Shown here in pieces: positions 16,597 through 26,664 of a stretch of 47,138 nt of DNA. Position numbers and translations under genes: made by a program. Below the pieces are notes generated by a model, which did no database searches, was not told where the DNA came from, and saw only the letters and a program-made list of their open reading frames with translations. Where the stretch lies: the NCBI GenBank assembly GCA_037190665.1, contig JBBCJT010000063.1, positions 1 through 47,138 on the forward strand, written 5' to 3'. Within the stretch, counting starts at the first letter, position 1. Each line of letters opens with the position of its first letter. This stretch comes from JBBCJT01 sp037190665. Lineage in GTDB: Bacteria; Pseudomonadota; Alphaproteobacteria; Acetobacterales; Acetobacteraceae.

Positions 16597-19500
16597 TCAC
16601 TCCGCCGGAGCGGGCGGCGCCTCCGGTTCCTCCGCCGCGCCGTGATGGGCGCGGGAAGGGGAGAGCAGCGTGTAGACCACGGGCACGACGTAGAGGGTGA
16701 ACACCGTCCCCAGCGTCAGCCCCCCGACCACCACCCAGCCGATGGCGCGGCGGCTTTCCGCCCCCGCGCCGATGGCCGAGGCGAGCGGCACGGCGCCGAG
16801 CACCATCGCCGCGGTGGTCATCAGGATCGGCCGCAGGCGCATCGTCGCCGCCTCGACCACCGCCTCCATCTTCTCCACGCCGCGCTCGCGGAGCTGGTTG
16901 GCGAACTCCACGATCAGGATGCCGTTCTTGGTGATCAGCCCGATCAGCGTCACCAACCCGATCTGCGAATACACGTTCAGCGTCTGCCCGGTGAGGAACA
17001 GGGCCAGCAACGCGCCGGCCATCGCGAGCGGCACCGACAGCATGATCACGAACGGGTCGATGAAGCTCTCGAACTGCGCGGCGAGCACGAGGTAGATGAA
17101 CAGCAGCGCGAGCGCGAAGGTGAAGGCGGCCGAGGACGCGGCGGAGCGGAATTCGCGGGACTGCCCATCGTAATCGACCAGCACGGTGGAGGGCAGCACG
17201 CGCCGCGCCGCATCGGTCAGGAAGGCGAGCCCGTCGCCCATCGTGTAGCCGGGCGTGACGTTGGCTGTGATCTTGGCGCTGCGCAGCTTGTTGAAGTGGT
17301 TCAGCTCGCGCGGCGCGATGGTCTCGCTGACCTTCACCACGTTGGCGAGCTGCACCAGCTCCCCCGTCGGAGTGCGCACGAAGATGCCGAGCAGGTCGGA
17401 CGGCTCGCGCCGGTCGGTCGGGTCCACCTGCACGATCACGTCGTACTGCTTGCCGTTCAGCTTGAAGGTCGTGACCTTGCGCCCGCCCAGCAGCGTTTCC
17501 AGCGTGCGGCCGATCATCTCCTCCGACAGGCCGAGCGACTGCACCTTGTCGCGGTCCACCTCCACGCGGAGCTGCGGCTTGGCGAGCTTCAGGTCCACGT
17601 CGAGGTTCGCCATGCCGGGGAAGCTGCGTGCCTCCGCCATCAGCTTGTCCACGGCCTGCTGCAATTCCTCGTAGGTACCGGAGGTCTGCAGCACGAAGTT
17701 GATCGGCCGCTCGATCGCCTGCTGGCCGAGCGAGGGCGGCGTGACCGGGAAGGCGAGGACGCCGGGATTGGCGAAGAAGGCGGGGAACAGCCGCTGCGCG
17801 ACCATCGACGCGCTCACCGACCGTTCCTCCCACGAGCTGAGGCCCGCGAACATGATCGCCTGGTTGACTAGGCTGTTGAACCCGCCGACCGCGAAGTAGC
17901 GGATCACCTCCGGCTGCGCGGCGACCGCCTGCTCCATCTGCTCCAGGTACTTCGCCGTGTAGCCGATGGTCGCGCCCTCCGGCGCGATGCCGATGGCGAG
18001 CACGATGCCGCGGTCCTCGGTCGGGCTCAGTTCCGAGCGCAGCAGCGACAGCAGCACCACCGAGGAGCCGCCCGCGAGCAGGCCGATCGCGAGCACGATC
18101 GGCCGCACCGCCATCGCGCCCTTCAGCGTGGAGCGGTAGCCCTGTGTCAGCCCGTCCAGCACGCGCTCGCCGAAGCGGTAGACCGCGCCGTGGCGTTCCT
18201 GATTGCGCAGCAGGCGGGAGGCCATCATCGGCGACAGCGTCAGCGCGACGAAGCCGGAGACGATCACGGTGGCGGCGAGCGTGAGGGCGAACTCCACGAA
18301 CAGCCGCCCGGTGCGCCCGGTCTGCAGCGCCACGGGCACGTAGACGGCGGCGAGCGTCAGCGTCATCGCCACCACCGCGAAGCCGATCTCGTTCGCGCCC
18401 TTGATGGCGGCGGGGATCGGCTTCATGCCCTGCTCGACGTAGCGGGCGATGTTCTCCAGCACCACGATCGCATCGTCCACCACCAGCCCGACCGCGAGCA
18501 CGAAGGCGAGCAGGGTGAGCGTGTTGATGGAGAAGCCCAGCGCATACATGATCGCGAACGCGCCGATCAGGCTGACCGGGATGGTCACCAGCGGGATCAG
18601 CGTCGCGCGCAGGCTGCGCAGGAACAGGAAGATCACCAGCAGCACCAGCCCCACCGCTTCCACGATCACCTGGAAGACGTTGGCGATCGCGTGGTCGATG
18701 AAGACCGCGCTGTCGTAGGCGACCTCGACGCGCATGCCGTCGGGCAGGATCTCGCGGATATCCGGCAGCGTCTTGTTGACCTGCTCGCTGACCAGCAGCG
18801 GGTTGGCGGTGGACTGCTTGATGACGCCGAGCGCGACGGCCGGCTGGCCGCGGAAGCGGGCGACCACGCGCTCGTCCTCGGCGGCGATCTCGGCGCGGCC
18901 GATATCGGACAGGCGCACGAGGTAGGGGCCGGCGCGGCGGATCACCAGCGCCTCGAACTCCTCCGGCCGGCGCATGTCGGTTTCCGCGACCACGGAGAAC
19001 TCGCGCGACGTGCTCTCGATGCGGCCGGACGGGATCTCCACGTTCTGGCCGCGCAGCGCCGTCTCCACATCGGCGGGCGTCAGCTCGTAGGCGGCGATGC
19101 GCACCGGATCGAGCCAGATGCGCATGGAGAAGCGGCGCTGGCCGAAGATGCGCACGTCCGCCACGCCGTCGAGGTTCTGCAGCCGCGACTTCACCAGCCG
19201 GTCGGCGATGTCCGTGACCTCGAGCGGCGTGTGCCTCTCGGAGCTGAAGGCGAGGTAGATGATCGGCTGCGCATCCGCCTCCACCTTCGCCACCACCGGC
19301 TCATCGATCGCGTCGGGCAGGTTCTGGCGCACGCGGGCCACGCGGTCGCGCACGTCGTTGGCCGCACCGTCGGCGTTGCGGGTGATGCGGAAGCGCAGCG
19401 AGATCTGCGACGTCTCCTGCCGGCTGATCGAGGACATCACCTCGATCCCCTCGATGCCCGACAGGCTTTCCTCGAGCGGCGTGGTGATGCGGCTCTCGAC

Positions 19501-19674
19501 GATCTCGGCGGAGGCGCCGCGATAGGTCGTCTCGACCGTGATCACCGGCTCGTCGATGTTCGGGTACTCGCGCACGGGCAGCCGCTGCCAGGCGACGAGG
19601 CCGATCAGCACGATCAGCAGGCTCATCACCGTGGCGAGCACGGGCCGGCGGATGGACAGCGTGGAGAGGACCAC
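16597..19674 (-). CDS. RND efflux permease (HAE1 family), system 1
   Basis: A 1025-residue proton-driven inner-membrane transporter of the AcrB/MexF type. The N-terminus (LSTLSIRRPVLATVMSLLIVLIG) is the first helix; the relay residues are seen as the Asp-Asp pair in LVVDDAIVVLENI and the Lys in LITKNGILIVEFANQ. Two large periplasmic loops and a C-terminal helix group are in place, so it is full length. It begins 4 bp after its adaptor gene stops. No outer-membrane channel gene is nearby, so it must use one encoded elsewhere. Substrates cannot be predicted. Confidence 0.93.
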   Translation of the reverse strand: MVLSTLSIRRPVLATVMSLLIVLIGLVAWQRLPVREYPNIDEPVITVETTYRGASAEIVESRITTPLEESLSGIEGIEVMSSISRQETSQISLRFRITRNADGAANDVRDRVARVRQNLPDAIDEPVVAKVEADAQPIIYLAFSSERHTPLEVTDIADRLVKSRLQNLDGVADVRIFGQRRFSMRIWLDPVRIAAYELTPADVETALRGQNVEIPSGRIESTSREFSVVAETDMRRPEEFEALVIRRAGPYLVRLSDIGRAEIAAEDERVVARFRGQPAVALGVIKQSTANPLLVSEQVNKTLPDIREILPDGMRVEVAYDSAVFIDHAIANVFQVIVEAVGLVLLVIFLFLRSLRATLIPLVTIPVSLIGAFAIMYALGFSINTLTLLAFVLAVGLVVDDAIVVLENIARYVEQGMKPIPAAIKGANEIGFAVVAMTLTLAAVYVPVALQTGRTGRLFVEFALTLAATVIVSGFVALTLSPMMASRLLRNQERHGAVYRFGERVLDGLTQGYRSTLKGAMAVRPIVLAIGLLAGGSSVVLLSLLRSELSPTEDRGIVLAIGIAPEGATIGYTAKYLEQMEQAVAAQPEVIRYFAVGGFNSLVNQAIMFAGLSSWEERSVSASMVAQRLFPAFFANPGVLAFPVTPPSLGQQAIERPINFVLQTSGTYEELQQAVDKLMAEARSFPGMANLDVDLKLAKPQLRVEVDRDKVQSLGLSEEMIGRTLETLLGGRKVTTFKLNGKQYDVIVQVDPTDRREPSDLLGIFVRTPTGELVQLANVVKVSETIAPRELNHFNKLRSAKITANVTPGYTMGDGLAFLTDAARRVLPSTVLVDYDGQSREFRSAASSAAFTFALALLFIYLVLAAQFESFIDPFVIMLSVPLAMAGALLALFLTGQTLNVYSQIGLVTLIGLITKNGILIVEFANQLRERGVEKMEAVVEAATMRLRPILMTTAAMVLGAVPLASAIGAGAESRRAIGWVVVGGLTLGTVFTLYVVPVVYTLLSPSRAHHGAAEEPEAPPAPAE

Positions 19675-19677
19675 GGC

Positions 19678-20781
19678 TCAGCTCCGTGGCGCCGGGGCGG
19701 CCCCTTGCGGGCGGTCGCCGGCGATCATCACCGGCGCGCCGGGCTGCAGCTTCATGTGCCCGGCCGTCACCACCACGTCACCGGCGGCGAGACCCTCCGT
19801 GACCTGCACCTCCGCGCCGCGGCGGATGCCGAGCGTGACGGGCTGCGGCTGCGCCTTGCCGTCCACGACCTTCATCACGATGGCGCCCTGCGCGACCGGC
19901 ACGATGGCGGTCTCCGGCACCAGGATCGCCTGCTCGGCGCCGCGCAGCGTCAGCGTCACGCGGGCGAACAGGCCGGGATGCAGGCGACCGTCCGGGTTCG
20001 GCATGCGCGCGCGGATCGCGATGGCGCGGCCGGATGCGTCCACCGCCGGGTCGATGGCATAGACCTCGCCGGCGAAGCTCTCGTTCGGATAGGCGTCCAC
20101 GCGCACGCGCAGCGTCTGCCCCGTCCGCAGCACGCCGAGATAGAGTTCGGGCACCCGGAAATCGACCTTGATCGGGTCGATGCTCTCCACGTTCACGATC
20201 GCGGCACCGGCGGCGACGTAGGCGCCGGGGCTCACCTGACGGAGCCCGGCGATGCCGTCGAAGGGCGCGACCAGGGTGTGCTTCTCCAGCCGCGCGCGCA
20301 TCAGTTCCACGGCCGCGCGGGCGGTCAGCAGCGTGGCGGTCGCCTCGTCGCGGGCGCGCGCGGAACCGGCACCGCGGCCGTACAGCTCCTCGGCGCGGGC
20401 GGCGTTGGCGCGGGCGAGCGTCTCCTTGGCCTGAGCATCGGCGAGTTCGGCGCGCGGCACGGAATCGTCCAGCGTGACCAGTGCGGCGCCGGCCTTCACC
20501 GGGCGGCCTTCCTCGAAGGCGATATGGGCCACGCGGCCGGCGATCTCCGGGCGGATCACCACCGTCTCGTTGGACCGCAGCGAGCCGATCGCGGTGATCT
20601 CCTCGGCGATGGGGCCGACGCGGACCGCCGCGGCCTCGATCGGGATCGCCATTGCGCCGGGCGCGCCACCACCGCCAGGCGCGGTCGCGGCCTGGGTGAC
20701 GCCTTCCCGGAAGCGCCACAGACCATAGCCGCCGGCACCGAGCAGCGCCGCAGCCACGACCAACACCACAACGCTGCGCAT
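19678..20781 (-). CDS. RND periplasmic adaptor (HlyD/MFP family), system 1
   Basis: A 367-residue membrane-fusion protein. A single N-terminal hydrophobic segment (residues 4-22) anchors or exports it. The lipoyl half-motifs flank an alpha-hairpin (about 95-165, Ala/Arg-rich, RAELADAQAKETLARANAAR), followed by the beta-barrel and VPETAIVPV membrane-proximal domain. It bridges the RND permease encoded directly downstream and an outer-membrane channel. 135 bp separate it from the upstream permease gene of system 2, enough for its own promoter. Confidence 0.9.
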   Translation of the reverse strand: MRSVVVLVVAAALLGAGGYGLWRFREGVTQAATAPGGGGAPGAMAIPIEAAAVRVGPIAEEITAIGSLRSNETVVIRPEIAGRVAHIAFEEGRPVKAGAALVTLDDSVPRAELADAQAKETLARANAARAEELYGRGAGSARARDEATATLLTARAAVELMRARLEKHTLVAPFDGIAGLRQVSPGAYVAAGAAIVNVESIDPIKVDFRVPELYLGVLRTGQTLRVRVDAYPNESFAGEVYAIDPAVDASGRAIAIRARMPNPDGRLHPGLFARVTLTLRGAEQAILVPETAIVPVAQGAIVMKVVDGKAQPQPVTLGIRRGAEVQVTEGLAAGDVVVTAGHMKLQPGAPVMIAGDRPQGAAPAPRS

Positions 20782-20916
20782 CCTGCCTCACTTACGCCCG
20801 CCAGCCGCGGCCGGAGGGCGGGAACGAATGAAAAGTTGCGCGGCGGCATACGCTGCCGGCCCCCGGGCCCGCAAGCGGCATCAATCCAATTCGCCGCCCG
20901 ATCAGCGGCCCTGATG

Positions 20917-23900
20917 CTACTCCGCCGGTGCGGTGTGGCCGTGGCCGTGCGGGGTGATCGGCGTCGCCTCCATCTCCGCCAGCTTGCGCGCGATGGTGTT
21001 GATCGGCTGCGTCAGCGGCGCGAGCAGCAGGTACAGCGCCGGGATCGCGAACAGCGTCATCACCGTGGAGAACCCGATACCGCCGATGATGACCACGCCC
21101 AGCGCCTCCCGCGCTTCCGCCCCCGCGCCGTGGCCCATCGCGAGCGGCACGGCACCGAGGATGGTGGCGATCGAGGTCATCAGGATCGGCCGCAGCCGCA
21201 CCACCGAGGCCTCGATCACCGCATCGGCGACGGATCGCCCGCGGTCGCGCAACTGGTTGGCGAATTCGACGACGAGGATGCCGTTCTTCGCCATCAGCCC
21301 GATCAGCAGGATCATGCCGATCTGGCTGTACACGTTGAGCGAGATGCCCTGCACCTTCAGCGCCAGCAATCCGCCGGTAAGCGCGAGCGGCGTGGAGAGC
21401 AGGATGATCAGCGGGTGGACGAAGCTCTCGAACTGGGCGGCGAGCACCAGGAACACCACCAGCAGCGCCAGCGCGAAGGTCACGTAGAGCGCGCCCGAGG
21501 CCTCGCGGAACTCCAGGCTCTGGCCGCGATAGGTGGTGCGCGCCGAGGTCGGCAGCACCTCGCGCGCGATCGCGTCCATGTAGTCGAGCGCCTCGCCCAG
21601 CGGGTAGCCGAGCACGGGCGAGGCAGTGAGGGTGATCGAGCGCACCCGGTCCTCGCGGTACAGGATCTGCGGCCGCGCGCGCTCCTGCGTGGAGATCAGG
21701 TTCGACAGCGGCACGAGTGCGACATTGGCGGAGGTCGGCCCGCCCGTGCCCGCGCCGGCCTGGGAGGCGCGGACGAAGATGTTGGCGACGTCCTCCGCCG
21801 TGACCCGGTCTTCCGGCCGCGCCTGCAGCAGGACCTTGTACTCCTCGCCCCTCTCCACGTAGCTGCCGACCTCACGCGAGCCGAGCATCGTCTCGATGGT
21901 GCGGCCGATCGACTGGATCGAGACGCCCATGTCGGCCGCGCGGCGGCGGTCGATCTCCACCCGCAGCTCGGGCTTGGTCTCGCGGAAATTCGTGTCCGGG
22001 TTCAGCAGCCGCGGGTTCTCCCGCATCTTGGCCAGCATCAGGTCGCGCCAGCGGGCCAGCGTCTCGTAGTCCGGCCCCTGCAGCACGAACTGCACCGGCG
22101 GCTGGATGCCGCGCTGGCCGAGGCTGCCGGGATTGATCGCGGAGGCGCGCACGCCGGGGATCTTGAGCAGCTCGGGGAATACCTCGGAGGTGATCTGCTG
22201 CTGGCTGGTGTGGCGCTCGTTCCACGGCGCGAGGCGAAGGAAGACGTTGGCGGTGTTGCCAACGGCCGGACGCGCGTTGCCGCCGATGGAGGCGAAGACC
22301 ACCGTCGCATCGCCGCGTTCGATATAGGGGCGCAGGATCTCCTCGACCTTGAGGATGTGTTCGCGCGTGTACGCGAAGGTCGCGCCCTCCGGCGCGGTCA
22401 CCGGTATGATCACCACGCCGCGGTCCTCGACCGGGGCGAATTCTTTCGGCAGCGAGGCGAACAGCGCCACCGCGAGCAGGCTGAGCGCGCCCGCGCCCGC
22501 GAGCACGAGCAGCGGCGCGCGCTGGGTGCGCGTGAGCAGGAAGCGGAAACCGTTGTTCATCCCGACGAAGAACGGCTCGGTCACGCGCACCAGCCAGTTG
22601 TCGCCCTCGTGCGCGCGCAGCAGCTTGCTGCACATCATCGGCGTCAGCGTCAGCGCGATCAGCCCGGAGAAGGCGACCGAGGCGGCGAGGGCGAAGCCGA
22701 ACTCGCTGAACAGGCGGCCGGTGTTGCCGGTCATGAAGCTCACCGGCACGAACACCGCGATCAGCACCAGCGTGGTCGCCATCACCGCGAATGCGATCTC
22801 GCGCGAACCGCGCAGGCTCGCGAGCAGCGGCGGCTCGCCTTCCTCGATGCGGCGGTGGATGTTCTCCAGAACCACGATAGCATCGTCCACCACGATCCCG
22901 ATCGCGAGCACGAGGCCGAGCAGCGTCAGCACGTTCAGGCTGAACCCCATCGCCCCCATGGCGATGAACGATGCGATGATCGAGACCGGGATGGCGAGCG
23001 CGGGGATGACCGTCGCGCGCATCGAGCGCAGGAACAGGAAGATCACGCCGATCACGAGCGACAGCGCGATCATCAGCGCGTGGAACACCTCGTAAATCGA
23101 CTGTTCGATGAACAGACTCTCGTCGTAGCCGTAGAAGATGCTGACGCCTTCGGGCAGCAGCGGCTCGATCCGCGCCACCTCGGCCCTCACGCCGTGGGCG
23201 ACGTCCAGCGTGTTCGCCTTGGACTGGCGCAGGATGCCGAGCCCGATCGCGTTCTTGCCGGCGATGCGGTACTCGCCGCGGTCATCCTCCGGGCCGACCT
23301 CCACGCGCGCGATCTCGCCCAGCGTCACCTGCGCGTCGTTGCGGCGAACCACGACGAGGCTGCGGAACTGCTCGGGCGTGGACATGCGCGTATCCGTGCG
23401 CACGGTGAACTCGCGGCCGCTGCTTTCCAGCCGCCCGCCGGGCAGCTCCACGTTCTCGCGCCGGATCGCGGCCTCGACGTCCTCGGCGGTCAGCCCGCGC
23501 GCGGCCATCGCCTTGCGGTCGAGCCAGATGCGCATGGCGAAGCGCCGCTCGCCGCTGATGTTGACCTGCGCCACGCCGTCCACGATGGCGAGCCGGTCCA
23601 CCATGTACTGCTTGGCGATGTCGGTCAGCGCGAGCCCGTCGTAGCGGTCGGACACGAGGCTGATCCACAGGATCGGCCGGCTGTCGCCGTCCACCTTCGC
23701 CACCACCGGCGTGTCCGCCGTCTCCGGCAGGCGTGAGAGCGCGCGCGCCACCTTGTCGCGCACGTCGTTCGCCGCCGCCTCCACGTTCCGCGACAGCCGG
23801 AATTCGAGCACGATGCTGCTGCGCTCGTCGCGGCTGAAGGAGGACATGACCTTCACACCCTCGATGCCGGCGACCGCGCTTTCCAGGATCTCGGTGATCT

Positions 23901-24084
23901 GGCTTTCCACCACCGGGGCGGAGGCGCCCTTGTAGGTGGTGACGATCGAGACGATCGGCGGATCGATATCCGGGTATTCGCGGATCGGCATGCGCATCAG
24001 TGCCGCGGTGCCGAGCACCAGCAGCAGCATGGAGATGACCGTCGCGAAGACCGGCCGCTTGATCGACAGGTCGGACAGGATCAT
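20917..24084 (-). CDS. RND efflux permease (HAE1 family), system 2
   Basis: A 1055-residue AcrB-family permease, clearly related to but distinct from the downstream system 1 protein. It has the first helix LSIKRPVFATVISMLLLVLG, the proton-relay Asp-Asp in IVVDDAIVVLENIHRR, and Lys in LMAKNGILVVEFANQ. The tail ends with a His-rich segment (ITPHGHGHTAPAE), whose role is unknown. It starts 4 bp after its adaptor. The long open frame on the opposite strand across both permease genes is a GC-rich codon shadow. Confidence 0.93.
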   Translation of the reverse strand: MILSDLSIKRPVFATVISMLLLVLGTAALMRMPIREYPDIDPPIVSIVTTYKGASAPVVESQITEILESAVAGIEGVKVMSSFSRDERSSIVLEFRLSRNVEAAANDVRDKVARALSRLPETADTPVVAKVDGDSRPILWISLVSDRYDGLALTDIAKQYMVDRLAIVDGVAQVNISGERRFAMRIWLDRKAMAARGLTAEDVEAAIRRENVELPGGRLESSGREFTVRTDTRMSTPEQFRSLVVVRRNDAQVTLGEIARVEVGPEDDRGEYRIAGKNAIGLGILRQSKANTLDVAHGVRAEVARIEPLLPEGVSIFYGYDESLFIEQSIYEVFHALMIALSLVIGVIFLFLRSMRATVIPALAIPVSIIASFIAMGAMGFSLNVLTLLGLVLAIGIVVDDAIVVLENIHRRIEEGEPPLLASLRGSREIAFAVMATTLVLIAVFVPVSFMTGNTGRLFSEFGFALAASVAFSGLIALTLTPMMCSKLLRAHEGDNWLVRVTEPFFVGMNNGFRFLLTRTQRAPLLVLAGAGALSLLAVALFASLPKEFAPVEDRGVVIIPVTAPEGATFAYTREHILKVEEILRPYIERGDATVVFASIGGNARPAVGNTANVFLRLAPWNERHTSQQQITSEVFPELLKIPGVRASAINPGSLGQRGIQPPVQFVLQGPDYETLARWRDLMLAKMRENPRLLNPDTNFRETKPELRVEIDRRRAADMGVSIQSIGRTIETMLGSREVGSYVERGEEYKVLLQARPEDRVTAEDVANIFVRASQAGAGTGGPTSANVALVPLSNLISTQERARPQILYREDRVRSITLTASPVLGYPLGEALDYMDAIAREVLPTSARTTYRGQSLEFREASGALYVTFALALLVVFLVLAAQFESFVHPLIILLSTPLALTGGLLALKVQGISLNVYSQIGMILLIGLMAKNGILVVEFANQLRDRGRSVADAVIEASVVRLRPILMTSIATILGAVPLAMGHGAGAEAREALGVVIIGGIGFSTVMTLFAIPALYLLLAPLTQPINTIARKLAEMEATPITPHGHGHTAPAE

Positions 24085-24088
24085 GGCG

Positions 24089-25204
24089 TCAGACCGAAGG
24101 CCGCAGCGTTTCCACGATCTGCACCGGCACGTTGGGCCGCAGCCGCTGCAGGCCGCGCACCACCACCGGCTCCCCGGCGGCGAGGCCGGACAGCACCTCC
24201 ACCTCCCCGGGCAGCCGGGTGCCGAGCTTCACTTCCTGCCGCACCGCCTTGCCGTCGCGGATGACGAAGACGAAGGCCTTGTCGGCGATGGGGTCGATCG
24301 CGTTCTCGGAGACGATCAGCGCCTGCTCGCGCCGGTCGAGCGTCAGCGAGACGGTCATGAACAGGCCGGGGCGGATGACGCCGTCGGCGTTGTCGAACTC
24401 GCCGATCAGCTTCACCGCGCGGGTGGCGGGGTCGATGCGCGTGTCCACCACCGCGACCGTGCCGGTGAAGCGGCGGTCGCCGAAGGCGGGCGAGCCGGCC
24501 TCCACCCGCATGCCCTCGCGCACCTGGGCGGAGAAGACTTCGGGGACGAAGAACTCGACGCGGATGCGCGACGTGTCATCGAGGGTGGTCACCGCGGTCC
24601 CCGGCGGCACCAGCGCGCCGAGGCTGACCTGACGGATGCCGACGCGGCCGTCGAACGGGGCGACCACGCGCATCTCGGCGAGCTTCGCCTCCGCCTGCCG
24701 CACGCGGCCGTCGGCCTGACGGGCCAGCGCCTCGAGCTGGTCGATCCGGGCCTCGCTGACCGCCTGGCTGGCGCGCAGCGCGCGGGCGCGGACGAGCTGG
24801 GTGCGCGCGTCGTCGCGCAGCGCCCGGGCCTGGTCCAGTTCCGCCTGCGGCTGGCCGGTGTCCAGCGCGATCAGTTCCTGACCGGCGCGGACGGTCTGGC
24901 CTTCCTCGAAATGGATGGCGGCGATGATGCCGGAGACGCGGGTCGTCACCGTCACGGCCTCGCGCGCCCGGGCAGTGCCGATGCTCTCGGCCCGCTGGAT
25001 GACCAGCCCTTGCCGGACGGGGGTGACCGCGACGCCGACCGCACCCGCGTCGGTACCCCGCGCAGCCGTCGCCTGCGTCGATTGCGGCGCCAGCCCGATC
25101 AGCGCCATCGGCGGGGGAAGGCCGATGGCCGCCCCGTAGAAGTGCCAACCCGCGGCCGCAGCCCCCACCGCGGCAATCACCGCGATCTGCGTCCAGCCTT
25201 TCAT
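24089..25204 (-). CDS. RND periplasmic adaptor (HlyD/MFP family), system 2
   Basis: A 371-residue membrane-fusion protein with an N-terminal hydrophobic segment (IAVIAAVGAAAAGWHFYG), lipoyl domain, alpha-hairpin (about 120-175, QAELDQARALRDDARTQLVRA) and the barrel region with VAPFDGRVGIRQVSLGALV. It lies 14 bp after the amidase stop and 4 bp before its permease, so the amidase and this efflux pair are likely cotranscribed. Confidence 0.9.
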   Translation of the reverse strand: MKGWTQIAVIAAVGAAAAGWHFYGAAIGLPPPMALIGLAPQSTQATAARGTDAGAVGVAVTPVRQGLVIQRAESIGTARAREAVTVTTRVSGIIAAIHFEEGQTVRAGQELIALDTGQPQAELDQARALRDDARTQLVRARALRASQAVSEARIDQLEALARQADGRVRQAEAKLAEMRVVAPFDGRVGIRQVSLGALVPPGTAVTTLDDTSRIRVEFFVPEVFSAQVREGMRVEAGSPAFGDRRFTGTVAVVDTRIDPATRAVKLIGEFDNADGVIRPGLFMTVSLTLDRREQALIVSENAIDPIADKAFVFVIRDGKAVRQEVKLGTRLPGEVEVLSGLAAGEPVVVRGLQRLRPNVPVQIVETLRPSV

Positions 25205-25218
25205 GAGTCACCCTTATA

Positions 25219-26664
25219 TCACGGCCGCATCGGTTCCGGCGATTGGTCTTTGGGCGCGCCGATGCCGGCCTGCGGGCAGCGCGTATGCCAATCCGTGGCA
25301 CGCTGCCAAGCCATGCCGGCCGCCAGTACGGTCACGTCCGCGTAGGGACGGCCGGCGAGCTGGAAGCCCACCGGCAGCCCGTTGGCATCGAAGCCGCAGG
25401 GCAGGGTCACCACCGGCGAGCCCAGGTAGTTGAACGGGCGGGTATGCCGCACCATCGGGGCGTGTACCCGGGCGAAGTCGGCGGGGCTGTGCACCTCGCT
25501 CTCAGCCCGTGTCGGCACCTCGATCGGGATGGTGGGGGTGAACAGCAGGTCGCAGTCGGCGAACACGGCGGCGACGGTCTGCCGCAGCACCGCCGCGCGC
25601 ATCCGCAGCGCGTCGGCATAGGCGACGGCGGGGATGTGGAAGCCCGGCTCGCTGCGGCTGAACAGATCCGGCGCGTAGTCGCCCGGATGGTCACGCATGA
25701 AACTTCGGTGCAGGGAGGCGGCCTCCACCGTGCTGACCAGCGAGACCAGCTCCAGCAGCAGCGCATAGTCCGGGACCGTCACCGCCACGATCCGTGCCCC
25801 CAGCCGGCGCCAGTCGGCCAGCGCGGCATCGAGCGCGGCGCGGACGGAAGGCACGGCATCGTCCATCAGCGCGGCGTCCACGCCGATCCTCAGCGTGCGC
25901 GGGTCGGCCGGCGGCGGGACGGCGAAGGGGGCGGCGCGGTCGGTGGTGGGGTCCTGCGCGTCCGGCCCGGCGATGGCGGCCAGCAGCAGGGCGCAATCCT
26001 CGGCGGTGCGGGCCAGCGGGCCGATGCAGTCGAGCGTCCAGGCCCGTGGCATCGCGCCGTGGCGGGAGACCAGCCCCCAACTGGGCTTGTGGCCGGTGAT
26101 GCCGCAGCAGGCGGCCGGCAGGCGGACGGAGCCGCCGGTATCCGACCCCAGCCCGCCATAGATCATGCGCGCGGCGACCGCCGCCCCGGTGCCGGCGGAG
26201 GACCCGCCGGTGACCCGTGCGGGGTCCCACGGGTTGCGGGCGTCGCCGAAATGGATGTTGTGCCCGGTCGCCCCGCCCGCCCATTCGGCCATGTTGAGCG
26301 TGCCGAGATCGACCGCGCCGGCGGCGTCCAGCCGCTCCAGTACGGTGGCGGTGGCCGGCGCGCGCCAGTCCCGGCGGATGGCGGACCCGCAGGTGCTGAT
26401 CCGTCCCACCCGATAGAACATGTCCTTGTGGGCGAGGGGGATGCCGTCCAGCGCGCCGCGCGCCTCGCCGCGTGCCCGCCGGGCATCCGATGCCTCGGCC
26501 GCGGCGAGTGCCTCCTCCGCGCGCAGGTCGATCACGGCGTTGGTGTGCGGGTTCCACGCGGCGATCCGGGCGAGGCAGAGGCGGACAAGCTCGCCGGCCC
26601 CGATCCGCCGGGCGGCCAGCGCCGCCGACGCTTCCGCGAGCGTCCACAGCGCCGGATCGCTCAT
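25219..26664 (-). CDS. Amidase-signature hydrolase, AtzE-like
   Basis: A 481-residue cytoplasmic amidase-signature enzyme. The Ser-cisSer-Lys triad is visible: Lys in GIPLAHKDMFYR (about residue 80), Ser in VTGGSSAGTGAA, and Ser in SDTGGSVRLPA. It overlaps by 4 bases (ATGA) with an upstream GatC-like small gene, which is how AtzE amidases (1-carboxybiuret hydrolases of cyanuric acid breakdown) are arranged with AtzG. The pairing makes an AtzE-type enzyme plausible, but the cyanuric acid hydrolase is absent, so the substrate is open. Confidence 0.82.
   Translation of the reverse strand: MSDPALWTLAEASAALAARRIGAGELVRLCLARIAAWNPHTNAVIDLRAEEALAAAEASDARRARGEARGALDGIPLAHKDMFYRVGRISTCGSAIRRDWRAPATATVLERLDAAGAVDLGTLNMAEWAGGATGHNIHFGDARNPWDPARVTGGSSAGTGAAVAARMIYGGLGSDTGGSVRLPAACCGITGHKPSWGLVSRHGAMPRAWTLDCIGPLARTAEDCALLLAAIAGPDAQDPTTDRAAPFAVPPPADPRTLRIGVDAALMDDAVPSVRAALDAALADWRRLGARIVAVTVPDYALLLELVSLVSTVEAASLHRSFMRDHPGDYAPDLFSRSEPGFHIPAVAYADALRMRAAVLRQTVAAVFADCDLLFTPTIPIEVPTRAESEVHSPADFARVHAPMVRHTRPFNYLGSPVVTLPCGFDANGLPVGFQLAGRPYADVTVLAAGMAWQRATDWHTRCPQAGIGAPKDQSPEPMRP

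Noticed and set aside
18190..23736. 1848-codon open frame on the + strand across both RND permease genes
   Set aside because: It is a reverse-strand shadow caused by high GC at third positions. Its translation is low-complexity (rich in Arg, His, Asp, Gly), whereas the minus strand encodes two full RND permeases.
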